A stretch of 64,000 bases of DNA from Pseudomonas sp. TMP9. Its GTDB lineage: Bacteria > Pseudomonadota > Gammaproteobacteria > Pseudomonadales > Pseudomonadaceae. Numbering within the stretch: position 1 is the stretch's first letter; each line of letters begins with the position of its first letter. The stretch covers positions 1,550,001-1,614,000 of the forward strand of contig NZ_CP149803.1 in the NCBI RefSeq assembly GCF_037943105.1, written 5' to 3'. The notes beneath the pieces were generated by a model. It was not told the origin of the DNA. It worked only from the letters and a program-made list of their open reading frames with translations, and ran no database searches. The translations under genes were made by a program, and so were the position numbers. Shown here in pieces: positions 20,289-29,688 of this stretch.

Positions 20289-20507
20289 AGCGGCTCCTTG
20301 ATGATTGTGCGTGCGGCAGGTGGGTTGCCCGCAAGCATTTGCTTGCCTGAGCGTATGCCAGCTTAGGTCGCGCTGCAGCCTTAGAGGTTCAACATTGAGC
20401 GGCAACGGCCATGCACTGCAACTGGATGCACGCTTGAGTAGGGCAAGCATTGGGCACAAAATGCGCGCACTTGAGTCAACAAGGCTCTTTTTGTCCTGGA
20501 GTAGTTC

Positions 20508-21008
20508 ATGCCACGTTTACCTGCCTTTTGCGCTGCCTTACTGCTGCTGTGCGGCAGTGCTCAGGTGCTGGCCGATGCCAAAAGCCACGCCGCCGATGCT
20601 GAGCGCTTCCTGCTGTTGGCGCGTGCTGACCGGCTGGCAGTGCCGGTGTTCACCCAAGTGCAACAGATGTTCGCCCAGCGCTTTGCTGAGAGCAACGCAC
20701 CGCAGAGCGAAAAAGCGCTGCTGGAAACCTACCAAGCCCAGGCCAATGCTGCACTCGAACAAGCAGTCGGCTGGGACAGGCTCAAGCCAGACATGGTCAA
20801 GCTCTATACCCGCAATTTTAATGAGCAGGAGATGAAAGACCTGATTCGCTTCTATGAATCACCGCTGGGTAAGAAAGTCCTCGAGCAAATGCCATCGCTG
20901 ACCGCGCAGTCGGCGCAATTGACCCAAAGCAAACTGGAAACTGCAGTGCCTAAGGTCAACCAACTGCTGGCAGAAATGTCCAGCAAGCTAACCCCGAAAA
21001 AGCCCTGA
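20508..21008 (+). CDS. Exported DUF2059 protein
   Basis: A 166-residue protein with a signal peptide ending VLA near residue 22, then a helical DUF2059 domain. The diagnostic stretch is [26 protein letters not shown] near 104-129 (core [15 protein letters not shown]). Members are periplasmic and of unknown function. TGGAG lies before ATG 20508. It is followed 11 bp later by the bolA-like gene and probably shares its transcript and terminator. Confidence 0.85.
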   Translation: MPRLPAFCAALLLLCGSAQVLADAKSHAADAERFLLLARADRLAVPVFTQVQQMFAQRFAESNAPQSEKALLETYQAQANAALEQAVGWDRLKPDMVKLYTRNFNEQEMKDLIRFYESPLGKKVLEQMPSLTAQSAQLTQSKLETAVPKVNQLLAEMSSKLTPKKP

Positions 21009-21019
21009 GAGAGCCTACG

Positions 21020-21313
21020 ATGCCAAAAATAGACCTGCTACAGGCCGCTTTAACGCACCTGCAACCGCAGCATCTTGAGCTGCTGGATGAAAGCCACATG
21101 CACAGCCGTGGCCAAGAAACCCACTACAAAGCGGTGATTGTCAGCGAGCAGTTCACCGGGTTGAATGCGGTCAAACGCCACCAAAAAGCCTACGCCAGCC
21201 TGGGCGAGTTGATGGGCCAGATCCATGCCCTGGCGCTGCATACCTATACCCCGGATGAATGGTCGCAGCAGGGCCGCGCGCCAGCCTCGCCGACCTGCAA
21301 GGGCGGCAGCTGA
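21020..21313 (+). CDS. BolA-family protein
   Basis: A 97-residue BolA-type protein with the central helix-turn region and the conserved His of AVKRHQKAYASLGE near residues 51-64. BolA proteins pair with monothiol glutaredoxins to bind or sense Fe-S clusters, and some bind DNA. The sequence HMHSRGQETHYKAVIVS near 27-43 is the typical first half. It lies downstream of the DUF2059 gene and is followed by a strong terminator. I cannot separate BolA from other paralogues with certainty. Confidence 0.88.
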   Translation: MPKIDLLQAALTHLQPQHLELLDESHMHSRGQETHYKAVIVSEQFTGLNAVKRHQKAYASLGELMGQIHALALHTYTPDEWSQQGRAPASPTCKGGS

Positions 21314-21363
21314 GGCAATTCGCCTCTACACGGGCCACCGCAACAAACGTAAACTGCAGCCCC

Positions 21364-21405
21364 GCCGAGCCAGGTCATAACCCGTCCTGGCTCGGCGTAT
21401 TTTTT
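21364..21405 (+). terminator. Rho-independent terminator after the BolA gene
   Basis: GCCGAGCCAGG (21364-21374) pairs perfectly with CCTGGCTCGGC (21386-21396), followed by a T-rich tract. It closes the DUF2059-bolA unit. Confidence 0.92.
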
Positions 21406-21452
21406 CTATCCCAGTCCGCCCTTTACGTGGGCGACTACTGAAGGTTGAGCAC

Positions 21453-22391
21453 ATGACTGACAAGATCGTTGTCGCCGCGCTGTATAAATTTGTGTCCCTG
21501 CCGGACTTCCACGAACTGCGTGAGCCTCTGCTGCAAGCCCTGTTGGATAACGGTATTAAAGGCACCTTGTTGATTGCCCAAGAGGGCATCAATGGCACCG
21601 TGTCCGGCAGCCGTGCCGGCGTTGATGGGCTGCTCGCCTGGTTCGGTCAAGACCTCCGTTTGGCGGATATCGATCACAAAGAATCCTATTGCGACGAGCA
21701 GCCGTTCTACCGCACCAAGGTCAAACTGAAGAAAGAAATCGTCACCCTTGGCGTGCCCGGCGTTGATCCGAACCTGAAAGTCGGCACCTATGTTGAGCCT
21801 AAAGACTGGAATGCGCTGATCAGCGACCCCGAGGTGCTGCTGATCGACACGCGTAATGACTATGAGGTGTCGATTGGCACCTTCGAGGGCGCGGTAGACC
21901 CGAAAACCAAGTCATTCCGTGAGTTCCCCGACTACATCAAGGCGCACTTCGACCCGGCCAAGCACAAGAAGGTGGCGATGTTCTGCACCGGCGGTATTCG
22001 CTGCGAAAAAGCCTCCAGCTACATGCTGGGTGAAGGCTTCGATGAGGTCTATCACCTCAAGGGCGGCATCCTCAAATACTTGGAAGAAGTGCCGCAGGAG
22101 CACACCAAGTGGCAGGGCGACTGCTTTGTTTTTGATAACCGCGTCACCGTCCGTCACGACCTGAGCGAGGGCGATTATGACCAATGCCACGCGTGCCGCA
22201 CGCCCGTATCGGTGGCTGATCGTCAGTCTGAACGCTACACCCCAGGCGTGAGTTGTCCGTATTGCTGGGACTCGCTGCCGGAGAAAACCCGTGCTGGCGC
22301 CCGTGAGCGGCAACACCAGATTGAACTGGCCAAAGCGCGCAACCAGCCACACCCACTGGGTTACAACCCTCGCCACGCGCGCGAGGCTTAA
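21453..22391 (+). CDS. trhO: tRNA uridine(34) hydroxylase, rhodanese family (TrhO/UPF0176)
   Basis: A 312-residue protein. About 1-95 is the acylphosphatase-like N-terminal domain ([14 protein letters not shown]), about 125-220 the rhodanese domain with active Cys in [11 protein letters not shown], and a C-terminal Cys-rich piece follows (CHAC, then CPYCW). TrhO makes 5-hydroxyuridine at the wobble position of tRNAs with oxygen. The length is slightly short for the family but the layout is complete. It is followed 2 bp later by a DsbA-like gene. Confidence 0.93.
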   Translation: MTDKIVVAALYKFVSLPDFHELREPLLQALLDNGIKGTLLIAQEGINGTVSGSRAGVDGLLAWFGQDLRLADIDHKESYCDEQPFYRTKVKLKKEIVTLGVPGVDPNLKVGTYVEPKDWNALISDPEVLLIDTRNDYEVSIGTFEGAVDPKTKSFREFPDYIKAHFDPAKHKKVAMFCTGGIRCEKASSYMLGEGFDEVYHLKGGILKYLEEVPQEHTKWQGDCFVFDNRVTVRHDLSEGDYDQCHACRTPVSVADRQSERYTPGVSCPYCWDSLPEKTRAGARERQHQIELAKARNQPHPLGYNPRHAREA

Positions 22392-22393
22392 CC

Positions 22394-23026
22394 ATGCAAG
22401 CGCGCCTTCTGTATGTGATGGACCCGATGTGTTCATGGTGCTGGGGCTTTGCTCCGGTGCTGGAGTCCCTTGCTGAGCAGGCTGCGGCGGTCAATGTTGG
22501 CTTGCAGTTGGTGCTGGGAGGTTTGCGCCGTGATGGCGTGGCCATTGATGCGGCCGCACGCGTGCGTTACTTGGGCTACTGGCAGGCGGTGAATGCCAGC
22601 ACCGGGCAACTGTTCAATTTCACTGAAGGCCTGCCCGAGGGTTTGGTCTACGACACCGAGCCTGCCTGTCGCGCCCTGGTTACGGCGCGCAATCTGGCCC
22701 CTGCGTTGGTGTGGCCACTGGCCCGATTGATCCAACGTGCTTTCTACACCGAAGGCGTCGACGTCACCCGTGCCAGCGTCTTGGTGGCGTTGGCTGAGCG
22801 GGCCGGCATCCCGCGGATTGTCTTCGCTGAAGCGTTTGACAGCACGGCCCAGCGTGAAGCCACGGCAGCAGATTGCAGTTGGGCTCAGGACTTGGGCATT
22901 GCCGGCTTCCCGACGTTGCTTGCGCAAAACAACGGTCAGGTGGCCCTGTTGACCAATGGATATCAACCCTTAGATACATTGCAGCCGCTGTTAGCGCGCT
23001 GGCTGGAGCGCGTTACACATGCTTGA
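22394..23026 (+). CDS. DsbA-family thioredoxin-fold protein
   Basis: A 210-residue cytoplasmic protein with no signal peptide. The start MQARLLYVMDPMCSWCWGF holds a CSWC active site, the family mark of DsbA-like oxidoreductases or isomerases; FPTLLAQNNGQ near 176 is the cis-Pro loop. Its start is 2 bp past trhO and its end overlaps the ABC exporter by 8 bp, so the three genes are translationally coupled. The substrate is unknown. Confidence 0.85.
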   Translation: MQARLLYVMDPMCSWCWGFAPVLESLAEQAAAVNVGLQLVLGGLRRDGVAIDAAARVRYLGYWQAVNASTGQLFNFTEGLPEGLVYDTEPACRALVTARNLAPALVWPLARLIQRAFYTEGVDVTRASVLVALAERAGIPRIVFAEAFDSTAQREATAADCSWAQDLGIAGFPTLLAQNNGQVALLTNGYQPLDTLQPLLARWLERVTHA

Positions 23027-24797
23027 ACGCTTGAGTTGGGCAGAAATCCGCCGCATGGCCTTGCAACACCGTAAGGCATTGATTTGGGCTAATTGTGTCG
23101 CGGTACTGGCCACGCTGTGCAGCGTGCCGATCCCGCTGTTACTGCCGTTGCTGGTGGATGAGGTGCTGCTCAACGATGGCGATGCCGCGCTTAAGGTGAT
23201 GAATAACTTTTTGCCCACGCAATGGCAGGTCGCCGCTGGCTATATCGGCTTGATGCTGGTGCTAAGTTTGTTCCTGCGTGGCGGTGCGCTGGTGTTCAAC
23301 GTGGTGCAAGCGCGCCTGTTCGCGCGGCTCTCAAAAGACATTGTGTACCGCATCCGCATTCGCTTGATTGAGCGGCTCAAGCGTATTTCGTTGGGGGAAT
23401 ACGAAAGCTTGGGTGGTGGCACAGTGACCACTCACCTGGTCACCGACCTGGACACCCTCGATAAGTTTGTCGGGGAAACCCTCAGCCGCTTCCTGGTGGC
23501 GGTGCTGACACTGGCTGGCACCTCGGCGATTTTGATTTGGATGCACTGGCAGTTGGCGCTGCTGATTTTGCTGTTCAACCCTCTGGTGATCTACGCCACC
23601 ATTCAACTGGGTAAACGCGTTAAGCACCTAAAAAAGCTGGAAAACGACAGCACCTCACGCTTTACCCAAGCGCTGACCGAAACCCTTGAAGCGATTCAGG
23701 AAATCCGCGCCGGTAACCGTCAAGGCTTCTTCCTTGGCCGTCTCGGTGGTCGCGCTAGGGAAGTGCGTGATTACTCCGTGGCTTCTCAGTGGAAGACCGA
23801 TGCGTCTAACCGCGCCAGCGGTCTGCTGTTTCAGTTCGGCATTGATGTGTTCCGTGCAGCGGCCATGCTCACCGTGCTGATGTCCGACTTGTCGATTGGC
23901 CAGATGCTCGCGGTGTTCAGCTACCTGTGGTTTATGATCGGCCCGGTCGAGCAACTGCTCAGCCTGCAATATGCCTACTACGCGGCGGGCGGCGCGCTGA
24001 CGCGAATCAATGAGTTGCTGGCGCGCCAAGACGAGCCGCAATACCCCGGCCGCGCCGACCCTTTTAAAGGTCACGACACGGTCGGCATCGACGTCAGCGG
24101 ACTGACCTTTGCCTATAAAGACGAGCCGATATTGAACAGGCTCAACCTGAGCATTGCCCCAGGTGAGAAGGTCGCCATCGTGGGCGCCAGCGGCGGCGGC
24201 AAAAGCACATTGGTGCAATTGCTCTTAGGGCTGTATACCCCGCAGGCCGGCACTATTCGTTTTGGCGGCTGCAGCCAAGAAGAAATCGGCCTTGAAGCGG
24301 TGCGCGAACACGTGGCGGTGGTGCTGCAACATCCGGCGCTGTTCAACGACAGCGTGCGCGCCAACCTGTGCATGGGCCGCGAACGCAAGGATGACGCCTG
24401 CTGGAAAGCACTGGAAATAGCCCAGTTGGGCGACACTATTCGCGCCTTGCCGCAGGGCCTCGACAGCATTGTTGGGCGCTCCGGTGTGCGTTTGTCCGGC
24501 GGCCAACGCCAGCGCCTAGCGATTGCTCGTATGGTCTTGGCCGAGCCCAAAGTGGTGATCCTCGATGAAGCTACTTCGGCTCTGGACGCCGCCACCGAAT
24601 ACGCCCTGCACCAAGCGCTGAACCAGTTTTTGCGCGGTCGCACCACGCTGATCATCGCCCACCGTTTAAGCGCGGTGAAACAGGCAGATCGGGTGCTGGT
24701 ATTCGACGGCGGCAGCATTGCTGAAGATGGTGGGCACAAAGAGTTGATCGCCGAAGGCGGGTTGTACGCCAAGCTCTACGGTAACTTGCAGCACTGA
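23019..24797 (+). CDS. ABC exporter, fused membrane and ATPase domains
   Basis: A 592-residue half-transporter. About 20-310 has six transmembrane helices (PIPLLLPLLVDEVLL opens the first pair) and about 340-590 is the ATPase with Walker A GASGGGKST near 390, signature LSGGQRQRLAIARM near 494 and Walker B VVILDEATSALD near 517. It resembles MsbA-like and multidrug exporters that act as homodimers in the inner membrane. The cargo cannot be read from the sequence. It is the last gene of the trhO unit. Confidence 0.92.
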   Translation: MLERLSWAEIRRMALQHRKALIWANCVAVLATLCSVPIPLLLPLLVDEVLLNDGDAALKVMNNFLPTQWQVAAGYIGLMLVLSLFLRGGALVFNVVQARLFARLSKDIVYRIRIRLIERLKRISLGEYESLGGGTVTTHLVTDLDTLDKFVGETLSRFLVAVLTLAGTSAILIWMHWQLALLILLFNPLVIYATIQLGKRVKHLKKLENDSTSRFTQALTETLEAIQEIRAGNRQGFFLGRLGGRAREVRDYSVASQWKTDASNRASGLLFQFGIDVFRAAAMLTVLMSDLSIGQMLAVFSYLWFMIGPVEQLLSLQYAYYAAGGALTRINELLARQDEPQYPGRADPFKGHDTVGIDVSGLTFAYKDEPILNRLNLSIAPGEKVAIVGASGGGKSTLVQLLLGLYTPQAGTIRFGGCSQEEIGLEAVREHVAVVLQHPALFNDSVRANLCMGRERKDDACWKALEIAQLGDTIRALPQGLDSIVGRSGVRLSGGQRQRLAIARMVLAEPKVVILDEATSALDAATEYALHQALNQFLRGRTTLIIAHRLSAVKQADRVLVFDGGSIAEDGGHKELIAEGGLYAKLYGNLQH

Positions 24798-24817
24798 TAG
24801 CTGCGCTGGGCAAAAGC

Positions 24818-24890
24818 GTAGGGTGGGTGACGCTATTTTCATCCACCGTGAGCTCGCATTGGTGGATGGATGAGGCGTCATCCACCCTAC
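24818..24890. repeat. Palindromic repeat of the GTAGGGTGGG family, copy 1
   Basis: GTAGGGTGGGTGACG at the left faces CGTCATCCACCCTAC at the right (14 of 15 paired), and an inner hairpin CATCCACC/GGTGGATG lies between. It follows the ABC gene stop. The rest of the 24798-25251 gap holds a REP-like hairpin and a TyrR-type box but no supported gene. Confidence 0.8.
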
Positions 24891-24934
24891 GGTTCTTGTG
24901 AGCACGACACTTTCTCGCGGATTCCAAACAGCCA

Positions 24935-24990
24935 GTAGCCCGGATGCAATCCGGGTGTGCTGGTGGTCGCCTGTAGTGTTCCCGGATTGC
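24935..24990. repeat. REP-like hairpin with the TAGCCCGGATGC core
   Basis: GTAGCCCGGATGCAATCCGGG forms a 7-bp hairpin (CCCGGAT/ATCCGGG). A second partial CCCGGATT lies 25 bp further. The same unit occurs three times after fahA. Confidence 0.7.
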
Positions 24991-25036
24991 CTCTAGGCTA
25001 AGGCGGCACTGCACTTGGCAGGTAGATCGACCGCTT

Positions 25037-25054
25037 TGTAAATTTATCGTTACG
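25037..25054. promoter_or_regulatory. TyrR/PhhR-type box upstream of hpd
   Basis: TGTAAA-N6-GTTACG fits the box TGTAAA-N6-TTTACA with two mismatches and keeps the invariant G-N14-C. It lies 198 bp upstream of the hpd ATG. The same right half GTTACG occurs in the box between phhA and phhR, so PhhR control is inferred. Confidence 0.5.
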
Positions 25055-25251
25055 CGTGTTGGGTGCTTTCGGTCATTCAGCGTCTCGCTTTTCTGTGCGT
25101 AATGAAAACTTGCCGAAAGTATTGGCTTGCGCGACGGTTTAGGGGCTTGGGCCTGCTTGTGAGCGCCGCCTTGCTCAGTTGTTATGAGGTCAATCACTGC
25201 TGTGCGACCAGACGTCGCAGCGGTTGATCACCACAACAACGAGGAGGCGCA

Positions 25252-26346
25252 ATGAACGCCGTGAACAAGATCCAGCCGCACAACCCGATTGGCACTGACG
25301 GTTTCGAATTTGTTGAATACACCGCACCGACGCCTCAAGGCATCCAGCAGCTGCGTGAGCTGTTCACCGCCATGGGCTTTACCGAAACGGCCAAGCACCG
25401 CTCCAAAGAAGTCTGGTTGTTCCAGCAGCACGACATCAATTTTGTGCTCAATGGCAGCCCGACCGGGCATGTGCGTGAGTTCGGTTTAAAGCATGGTCCA
25501 AGCGCCTGCGCCATGGCTTTTCGCGTGCAAAACGCCGCCCAAGCTGCTGCTTATGTGGAGTCCCAGGGCGCCACGCTGGTGGGCAGCCACGCTAATTTTG
25601 GCGAGCTGAACATCCCCTGCGTCGAGGGTATTGGTGGCTCGTTGCTGTACTTGGTGGACCGCTATGCCAACGAGAGCAGCGATAAAAGTATTTACGACGT
25701 CGACTTTGAATACATCGCAGGCCGTACGCCAAATGACAATTCAGTGGGCCTTAAAGAACTCGACCACCTGACCCACAACGTTAAGCGCGGGCAGATGGAC
25801 GTCTGGTCGGGCTTCTATGAACGCATCGCCGGCTTTCGTGAAATTCGCTATTTCGATATCGAAGGCAAACTCACCGGCTTGCTGTCGCGCGCCATGACGG
25901 CGCCGTGCAGCAAAATTCGCATCCCGATCAATGAGTCGTCGGACGACAAGTCGCAGATCGAAGAATTTATCCGCGAGTACCACGGCGAGGGCATTCAGCA
26001 CATCGCCTTAAGCAGCGAAGACATCTACGCCACCGTGCGCCAACTGCGCGCCAATGGCGTGGATTTTATGGTCACCCCCGGCACCTATTACGACAAGGTC
26101 GACACCCGTGTGGCCGGGCATGGCGAGCCGACCGATGTGCTGCGCGAGCTGAGCATTTTGATCGACGGCGCCCCTGGTGATGACGGCATCTTGCTACAGA
26201 TTTTCACCAACACGGTGATTGGCCCGATCTTCTTCGAGATCATTCAGCGCAAGGGCAACCAGGGCTTTGGTGAGGGCAACTTCAAGGCGCTGTTCGAGTC
26301 CATCGAAGAAGACCAGATCAAGCGCGGCGTAATCAGCGCCGATTGA
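25252..26346 (+). CDS. hpd: 4-Hydroxyphenylpyruvate dioxygenase
   Basis: A 364-residue non-haem iron enzyme turning 4-hydroxyphenylpyruvate, O2 and loss of CO2 into homogentisate. The two vicinal-oxygen-chelate halves are present, and the iron ligands are His172 (LDHLTHNV), His250 (IQHIALS) and Glu329 (FFEIIQRKG). GGAGG lies 7 bp before the ATG. It is the first gene of the homogentisate cluster, separated from hmgA by a long palindromic repeat. A TyrR-type box upstream suggests PhhR control. Confidence 0.96.
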   Translation: MNAVNKIQPHNPIGTDGFEFVEYTAPTPQGIQQLRELFTAMGFTETAKHRSKEVWLFQQHDINFVLNGSPTGHVREFGLKHGPSACAMAFRVQNAAQAAAYVESQGATLVGSHANFGELNIPCVEGIGGSLLYLVDRYANESSDKSIYDVDFEYIAGRTPNDNSVGLKELDHLTHNVKRGQMDVWSGFYERIAGFREIRYFDIEGKLTGLLSRAMTAPCSKIRIPINESSDDKSQIEEFIREYHGEGIQHIALSSEDIYATVRQLRANGVDFMVTPGTYYDKVDTRVAGHGEPTDVLRELSILIDGAPGDDGILLQIFTNTVIGPIFFEIIQRKGNQGFGEGNFKALFESIEEDQIKRGVISAD

Positions 26347-26356
26347 TCGGTAAACC

Positions 26357-26509
26357 GTAGGGTGGGTTAGGCGCGGGCACGATGGCCGGAATTCACCATG
26401 ATTTCGCTGCGCCGCAACCCACCATTGCGGTGTCGGATTGGTGGGTTACGCGGCGTTCACGCATCGCAAGATACGACCCATAAGGGTTAACGCCGCTAAC
26501 CCACCCTAC
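26357..26509. repeat. Long palindromic repeat of the GTAGGGTGGG family between hpd and hmgA
   Basis: GTAGGGTGGGTTAG (26357-26370) is a perfect inverted copy of CTAACCCACCCTAC (26496-26509). Inside are AACCCACCA and TGGTGGGTT, which can also pair. The whole folds as a branched hairpin covering most of the 192-bp gap, 29 bp before hmgA. Confidence 0.85.
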
Positions 26510-26538
26510 GCCAGCGTTGGATTGAGGAGATACCGGCC

Positions 26539-27678
26539 ATGAGCCGTAACTGGATCAGTTTTCCCCTGCGTGAAGGCGACTGTTCGCGCCAGGCGCACTG
26601 CGACTTTCCCGAAGGCACCTATGAGCGCGAGATGGGTCGCGAGGGCTTTTTTGGCCCCACCGCGCACCTGCACCACACGCATCCACCCACTGGCTGGATT
26701 GACTGGCAGGGGCCGCTGCGCCCGCATGCGTTCAACTTCAATAACATCGTCAGTGAGCATGATTGCCCGCTGGCCGCACCGCTGACGCTGCATAACAGTG
26801 ATGTAAAGCTGCGCGTGTGGAAAACCGTTGGCGCCATGCGTCATCTGGTGCGTAACGCCGACGGCGATGACCTGCTGTTTATCCATGAAGGCGCTGGGCA
26901 CTTTTACTGCGACTTTGGTCACCTGACCTATCGCGATGGTGATTACCTGCTGATCCCGCGCGGCACTGCATGGCGTATCGAGGCCGATCAGCCGACTTTT
27001 ATGTTGCTGATTGAAAGCAGCGACGGCGCGTATCAACTGCCGGATAGAGGCTTGGTTGGCCCGCAGGCGATTTTTGACCCGGCAGTGCTGGAGCATCCGC
27101 GTATTGATGAGGCGTTTAAGGCGCAGCAGGACGAGAACATCTGGCAAGTCCGCATCAAGCGGCGCGGCCAGATCAGCACCGTCACTTACCCCTACAACCC
27201 GCTGGATGTAGTCGGCTGGCACGGCGATAACACTGTGGTGCGGCTCAACTGGCGCGATATCCGCCCGTTGATGAGCCATCGTTATCACCTACCACCATCG
27301 GCGCACACCACCTTTGTCGCCAATGGCTTGGTGATTTGCACCTTTACTCCGCGCCCGGTGGAAAGCGACCCCGGCGCGCTAAAAGTGCCGTTCTATCACA
27401 ACAATGATGACTACGACGAAGTGCTGTTTTACCACCGGGGCAACTTCTTTAGCCGCGACAATATTGAGCCGGGCATGGTCACTTTGCACCCGTGCGGCTT
27501 CCCCCACGGCCCGCATCCTAAAGCGTTGAAAAAGGCCCAGATCGACCCGGCCACTTTTATTGATGAAGTGGCGGTGATGATTGATACGCGCCGTGCCTTG
27601 GAAATCGGCGACGCCGCTGCCGGCGTCGAGGTCCCCGACTATGTAAATTCCTGGCATGCGCCGGGCAAGGAATCCTGA
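26539..27678 (+). CDS. hmgA: Homogentisate 1,2-dioxygenase, short form
   Basis: A 379-residue cupin enzyme opening the ring of homogentisate to maleylacetoacetate. HNNDDYDEVLFYHRGNF near 295-311 (core DDYDEVLFYHRG) and LHPCGFPHGPHP near 320-331 supply His, Glu and His iron ligands. The classical P. putida enzyme is about 50 residues longer, so this is the shorter type seen in various proteobacteria. GAGGAGA precedes the ATG. The stop overlaps the fahA start by one base (TGATG), so the two are translationally coupled. Confidence 0.9.
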   Translation: MSRNWISFPLREGDCSRQAHCDFPEGTYEREMGREGFFGPTAHLHHTHPPTGWIDWQGPLRPHAFNFNNIVSEHDCPLAAPLTLHNSDVKLRVWKTVGAMRHLVRNADGDDLLFIHEGAGHFYCDFGHLTYRDGDYLLIPRGTAWRIEADQPTFMLLIESSDGAYQLPDRGLVGPQAIFDPAVLEHPRIDEAFKAQQDENIWQVRIKRRGQISTVTYPYNPLDVVGWHGDNTVVRLNWRDIRPLMSHRYHLPPSAHTTFVANGLVICTFTPRPVESDPGALKVPFYHNNDDYDEVLFYHRGNFFSRDNIEPGMVTLHPCGFPHGPHPKALKKAQIDPATFIDEVAVMIDTRRALEIGDAAAGVEVPDYVNSWHAPGKES

Positions 27679-28661
27679 TGAAACTCGCATCCCTCAAACA
27701 CGGCCGCGATGGCGAACTGGTTGTGGTCTCCCGTGATCTAACGCGCGCGGTCAAGGTGCTAATCATCGCCGCCACCTTGCAGGCGGCGCTGGATAACTGG
27801 GCAGTGAGCAAAGCCAAGCTGGAAGCGGTGTATCAGCGTCTTAACGATGGCTTGGAGGAGGGCGCATTTGCCTTCGATCAAGCCGCCTGCCACAGCCCCT
27901 TGCCCCGCGCTTATCACTGGGCTGACGGCAGTGCTTACGTCAATCACGTGGAGCTGGTGCGTAAGGCGCGCGGCGCCGAGATCCCGGAAAGCTTCTGGCA
28001 TGACCCACTGATGTACCAGGGTGGCTCTGAGTGCTTTATCCCGCCGCATAGCCCAATTCAGATGGCCGATGAAGCCTGGGGCATTGATCTGGAAGCCGAG
28101 ATCGCGGTCATCACCGATGACGTGCCGATGGGCGCCAGTGCTGCCGAGGCCGCCGGGCATATCCAGCTGCTGATGCTGGTCAACGATGTGTCGCTGCGCA
28201 ATTTGATTCCGGGTGAGTTGGCCAAAGGGTTTGGTTTTTACCAGAGCAAGCCGTCGTCCAGTTTCTCGCCGGTGGCGATTACGCCGGATGAGCTGGGTGA
28301 TAGCTGGCGCGACGGCAAAGTGCACCGGCCGCTGGTATCGCATATCAACGGCGCGTTATTTGGCCAGCCGGATGCTGGCGTGGACATGACCTTTAACTTC
28401 CCGACCTTGGTTGCCCACGCCGCGAAAACCCGGCCATTGGGCACGGGCACCATTATCGGTTCCGGCACCGTATCGAACTACGACCGCAGCGCCGGCTCCA
28501 GCTGCCTGGCGGAAAAACGCATGCTGGAAATCATCGAAAGTGGCGAGGCGAAAACCCCGTTCCTCAAGTTCGGTGACCGAGTGCGTATCGAGATGTTCGA
28601 CGCCGCCGGCCATAGCCTGTTTGGCGCGATTGATCAGGCTGTAGAAAGATATGAGGCGTAG
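27678..28661 (+). CDS. fahA: Fumarylacetoacetate hydrolase family protein
   Basis: A 327-residue FAH-fold hydrolase expected to split fumarylacetoacetate to fumarate and acetoacetate. About 95-320 is the catalytic domain: DLEAEIAVITDDVP near 136-149 carries metal-binding acidic residues, then SFYQSKPSSSF-like GFYQSKPSSSFSPV near 183, and the GTIIGSGTVSN loop near 259. The position between hmgA and maiA fixes the role. The last 25 codons are the source of a tandem duplication downstream. Confidence 0.93.
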   Translation: MKLASLKHGRDGELVVVSRDLTRAVKVLIIAATLQAALDNWAVSKAKLEAVYQRLNDGLEEGAFAFDQAACHSPLPRAYHWADGSAYVNHVELVRKARGAEIPESFWHDPLMYQGGSECFIPPHSPIQMADEAWGIDLEAEIAVITDDVPMGASAAEAAGHIQLLMLVNDVSLRNLIPGELAKGFGFYQSKPSSSFSPVAITPDELGDSWRDGKVHRPLVSHINGALFGQPDAGVDMTFNFPTLVAHAAKTRPLGTGTIIGSGTVSNYDRSAGSSCLAEKRMLEIIESGEAKTPFLKFGDRVRIEMFDAAGHSLFGAIDQAVERYEA

Positions 28662-29027
28662 CCCGGATGCAGCCCGGGAAATCGTCAGGGCCTTCCCGGA
28701 TTTCATCCGGGCTACGAGGGTGGATAGAAGCTAAAGAGCTATTCGAGCTTTTCGCCGCCGTCAGCCATAGCCTGTTTGGCGCGATTGACCAAGTGGTCGA
28801 AAAATATGAGGCGTAGCCCGGATTCAATCCGGGAAATCTTCAGAACACCCCCCGGATTCCATCCGGGCTACGAGGGTGGATAGCTGCTGAAACGCTATTC
28901 GAGCTGTTCGACGCCGTCGGCCACAGCCTGTTTGGCGCGATGGATCAGGCTTTAGAAGGATATGAATCGCAGCCCGGATGCAATCCGGGAAATCGTCAGG
29001 GCCTCCCGGATTTCATCCGGGCTGCGG
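28586..29027 (+). repeat. Three tandem copies of the fahA 3' end plus REP pair, about 155 bp each
   Basis: Unit 1 is the true end of fahA. The shared marker AGCCTGTTTGGCGCGAT recurs at intervals of 155 and 156 bp. Each unit continues into a REP pair, a left hairpin starting CCCGGAT and a right arm ending ATCCGGGCT. Unit 2 still reads ELFAAVSHSLFGAIDQVVEKYEA and stops with TAG; unit 3 reads ELFDAVGHSLFGAMDQALEGYES with the stop changed to CAG, so its frame runs on to a TGA that overlaps the maiA ATG. Confidence 0.92.
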
Positions 29028-29037
29028 GAGCTTTTTG

Positions 29038-29688
29038 ATGTTGACGTTGTACAGCTATTGGCGCTCCAGCGCTGCTTACCGGGTACGCATTGCGCTTAAC
29101 CTTAAAGGTTTGGCCTATGAGCAAGTGCCAGTGCATTTGGTTAAAGACGGCGGCCAGCAGCATAACCCTGACTATCAAGCGTTGAACCCGCAGCAGTTGC
29201 TGCCGCTTTTAATCGATGATAGCCGTGGCGCTGTGCCCATTGCTCAATCGTTGGCAATTATCGAGTACCTCGAAGAAGTCTTCCCCGAAACCACGCTGCT
29301 GCCTTGCGACCCGGTGCAGCGGGCGCAGGTGCGGGCATTGGCGCTGTACCTTGCCTGTGATGTGCATCCGCTGAATAACCTGCGGGTGCTGCAGTACCTC
29401 AGCGGTGAGCTGGGGGTGAGCGAAGCGGGCAAAGAGGCGTGGTATCAACATTGGCTGCACAGCGGGTTTAGCGCCATCGAAGCAGGCCTTGCGCTGTTCA
29501 ATGAGGGCCTGTCGCTTGGCGAGCGCCCCGGATATCTGGAGGCGTGTCTGATTCCGCAGTTGTATAATGCGTGCCGTTTTAACTGTGACCTTGATGCGTA
29601 CCCGCGCATCCTCGCCATGGCGGCGCGTTGCGAATCTCTGGATGCCTTTAAGCAGGCGGCGCCGCAGATGCAACCCGACGCTCAGTGA
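29038..29688 (+). CDS. maiA: Maleylacetoacetate isomerase
   Basis: A 216-residue zeta-class glutathione transferase converting maleylacetoacetate to fumarylacetoacetate with glutathione. SYWRSSAAYRVRIALNLKG at 6-24 has the zeta signature Ser-Ser with the catalytic Ser, and SLAIIEYLEE near 71 contacts glutathione. The family start MLTLYSYWRS fixes ATG 29038; an open frame from 28978 only reads through the repeat. No good ribosome site precedes it: GGAG is present 7 nt upstream within the repeat end. Confidence 0.93.
   Translation: MLTLYSYWRSSAAYRVRIALNLKGLAYEQVPVHLVKDGGQQHNPDYQALNPQQLLPLLIDDSRGAVPIAQSLAIIEYLEEVFPETTLLPCDPVQRAQVRALALYLACDVHPLNNLRVLQYLSGELGVSEAGKEAWYQHWLHSGFSAIEAGLALFNEGLSLGERPGYLEACLIPQLYNACRFNCDLDAYPRILAMAARCESLDAFKQAAPQMQPDAQ

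Noticed and set aside
20289..20507. Fur box upstream of fumC
   Set aside because: No GATAATGATAATCATTATC-like site was found. A GCAAGCA/TGCTTGC palindrome at 20331-20346 is present but unassigned.
26357..26509. Riboswitch or attenuator before hmgA
   Set aside because: Related palindromes occur at three other unrelated sites, so a dispersed repeat explains it better.
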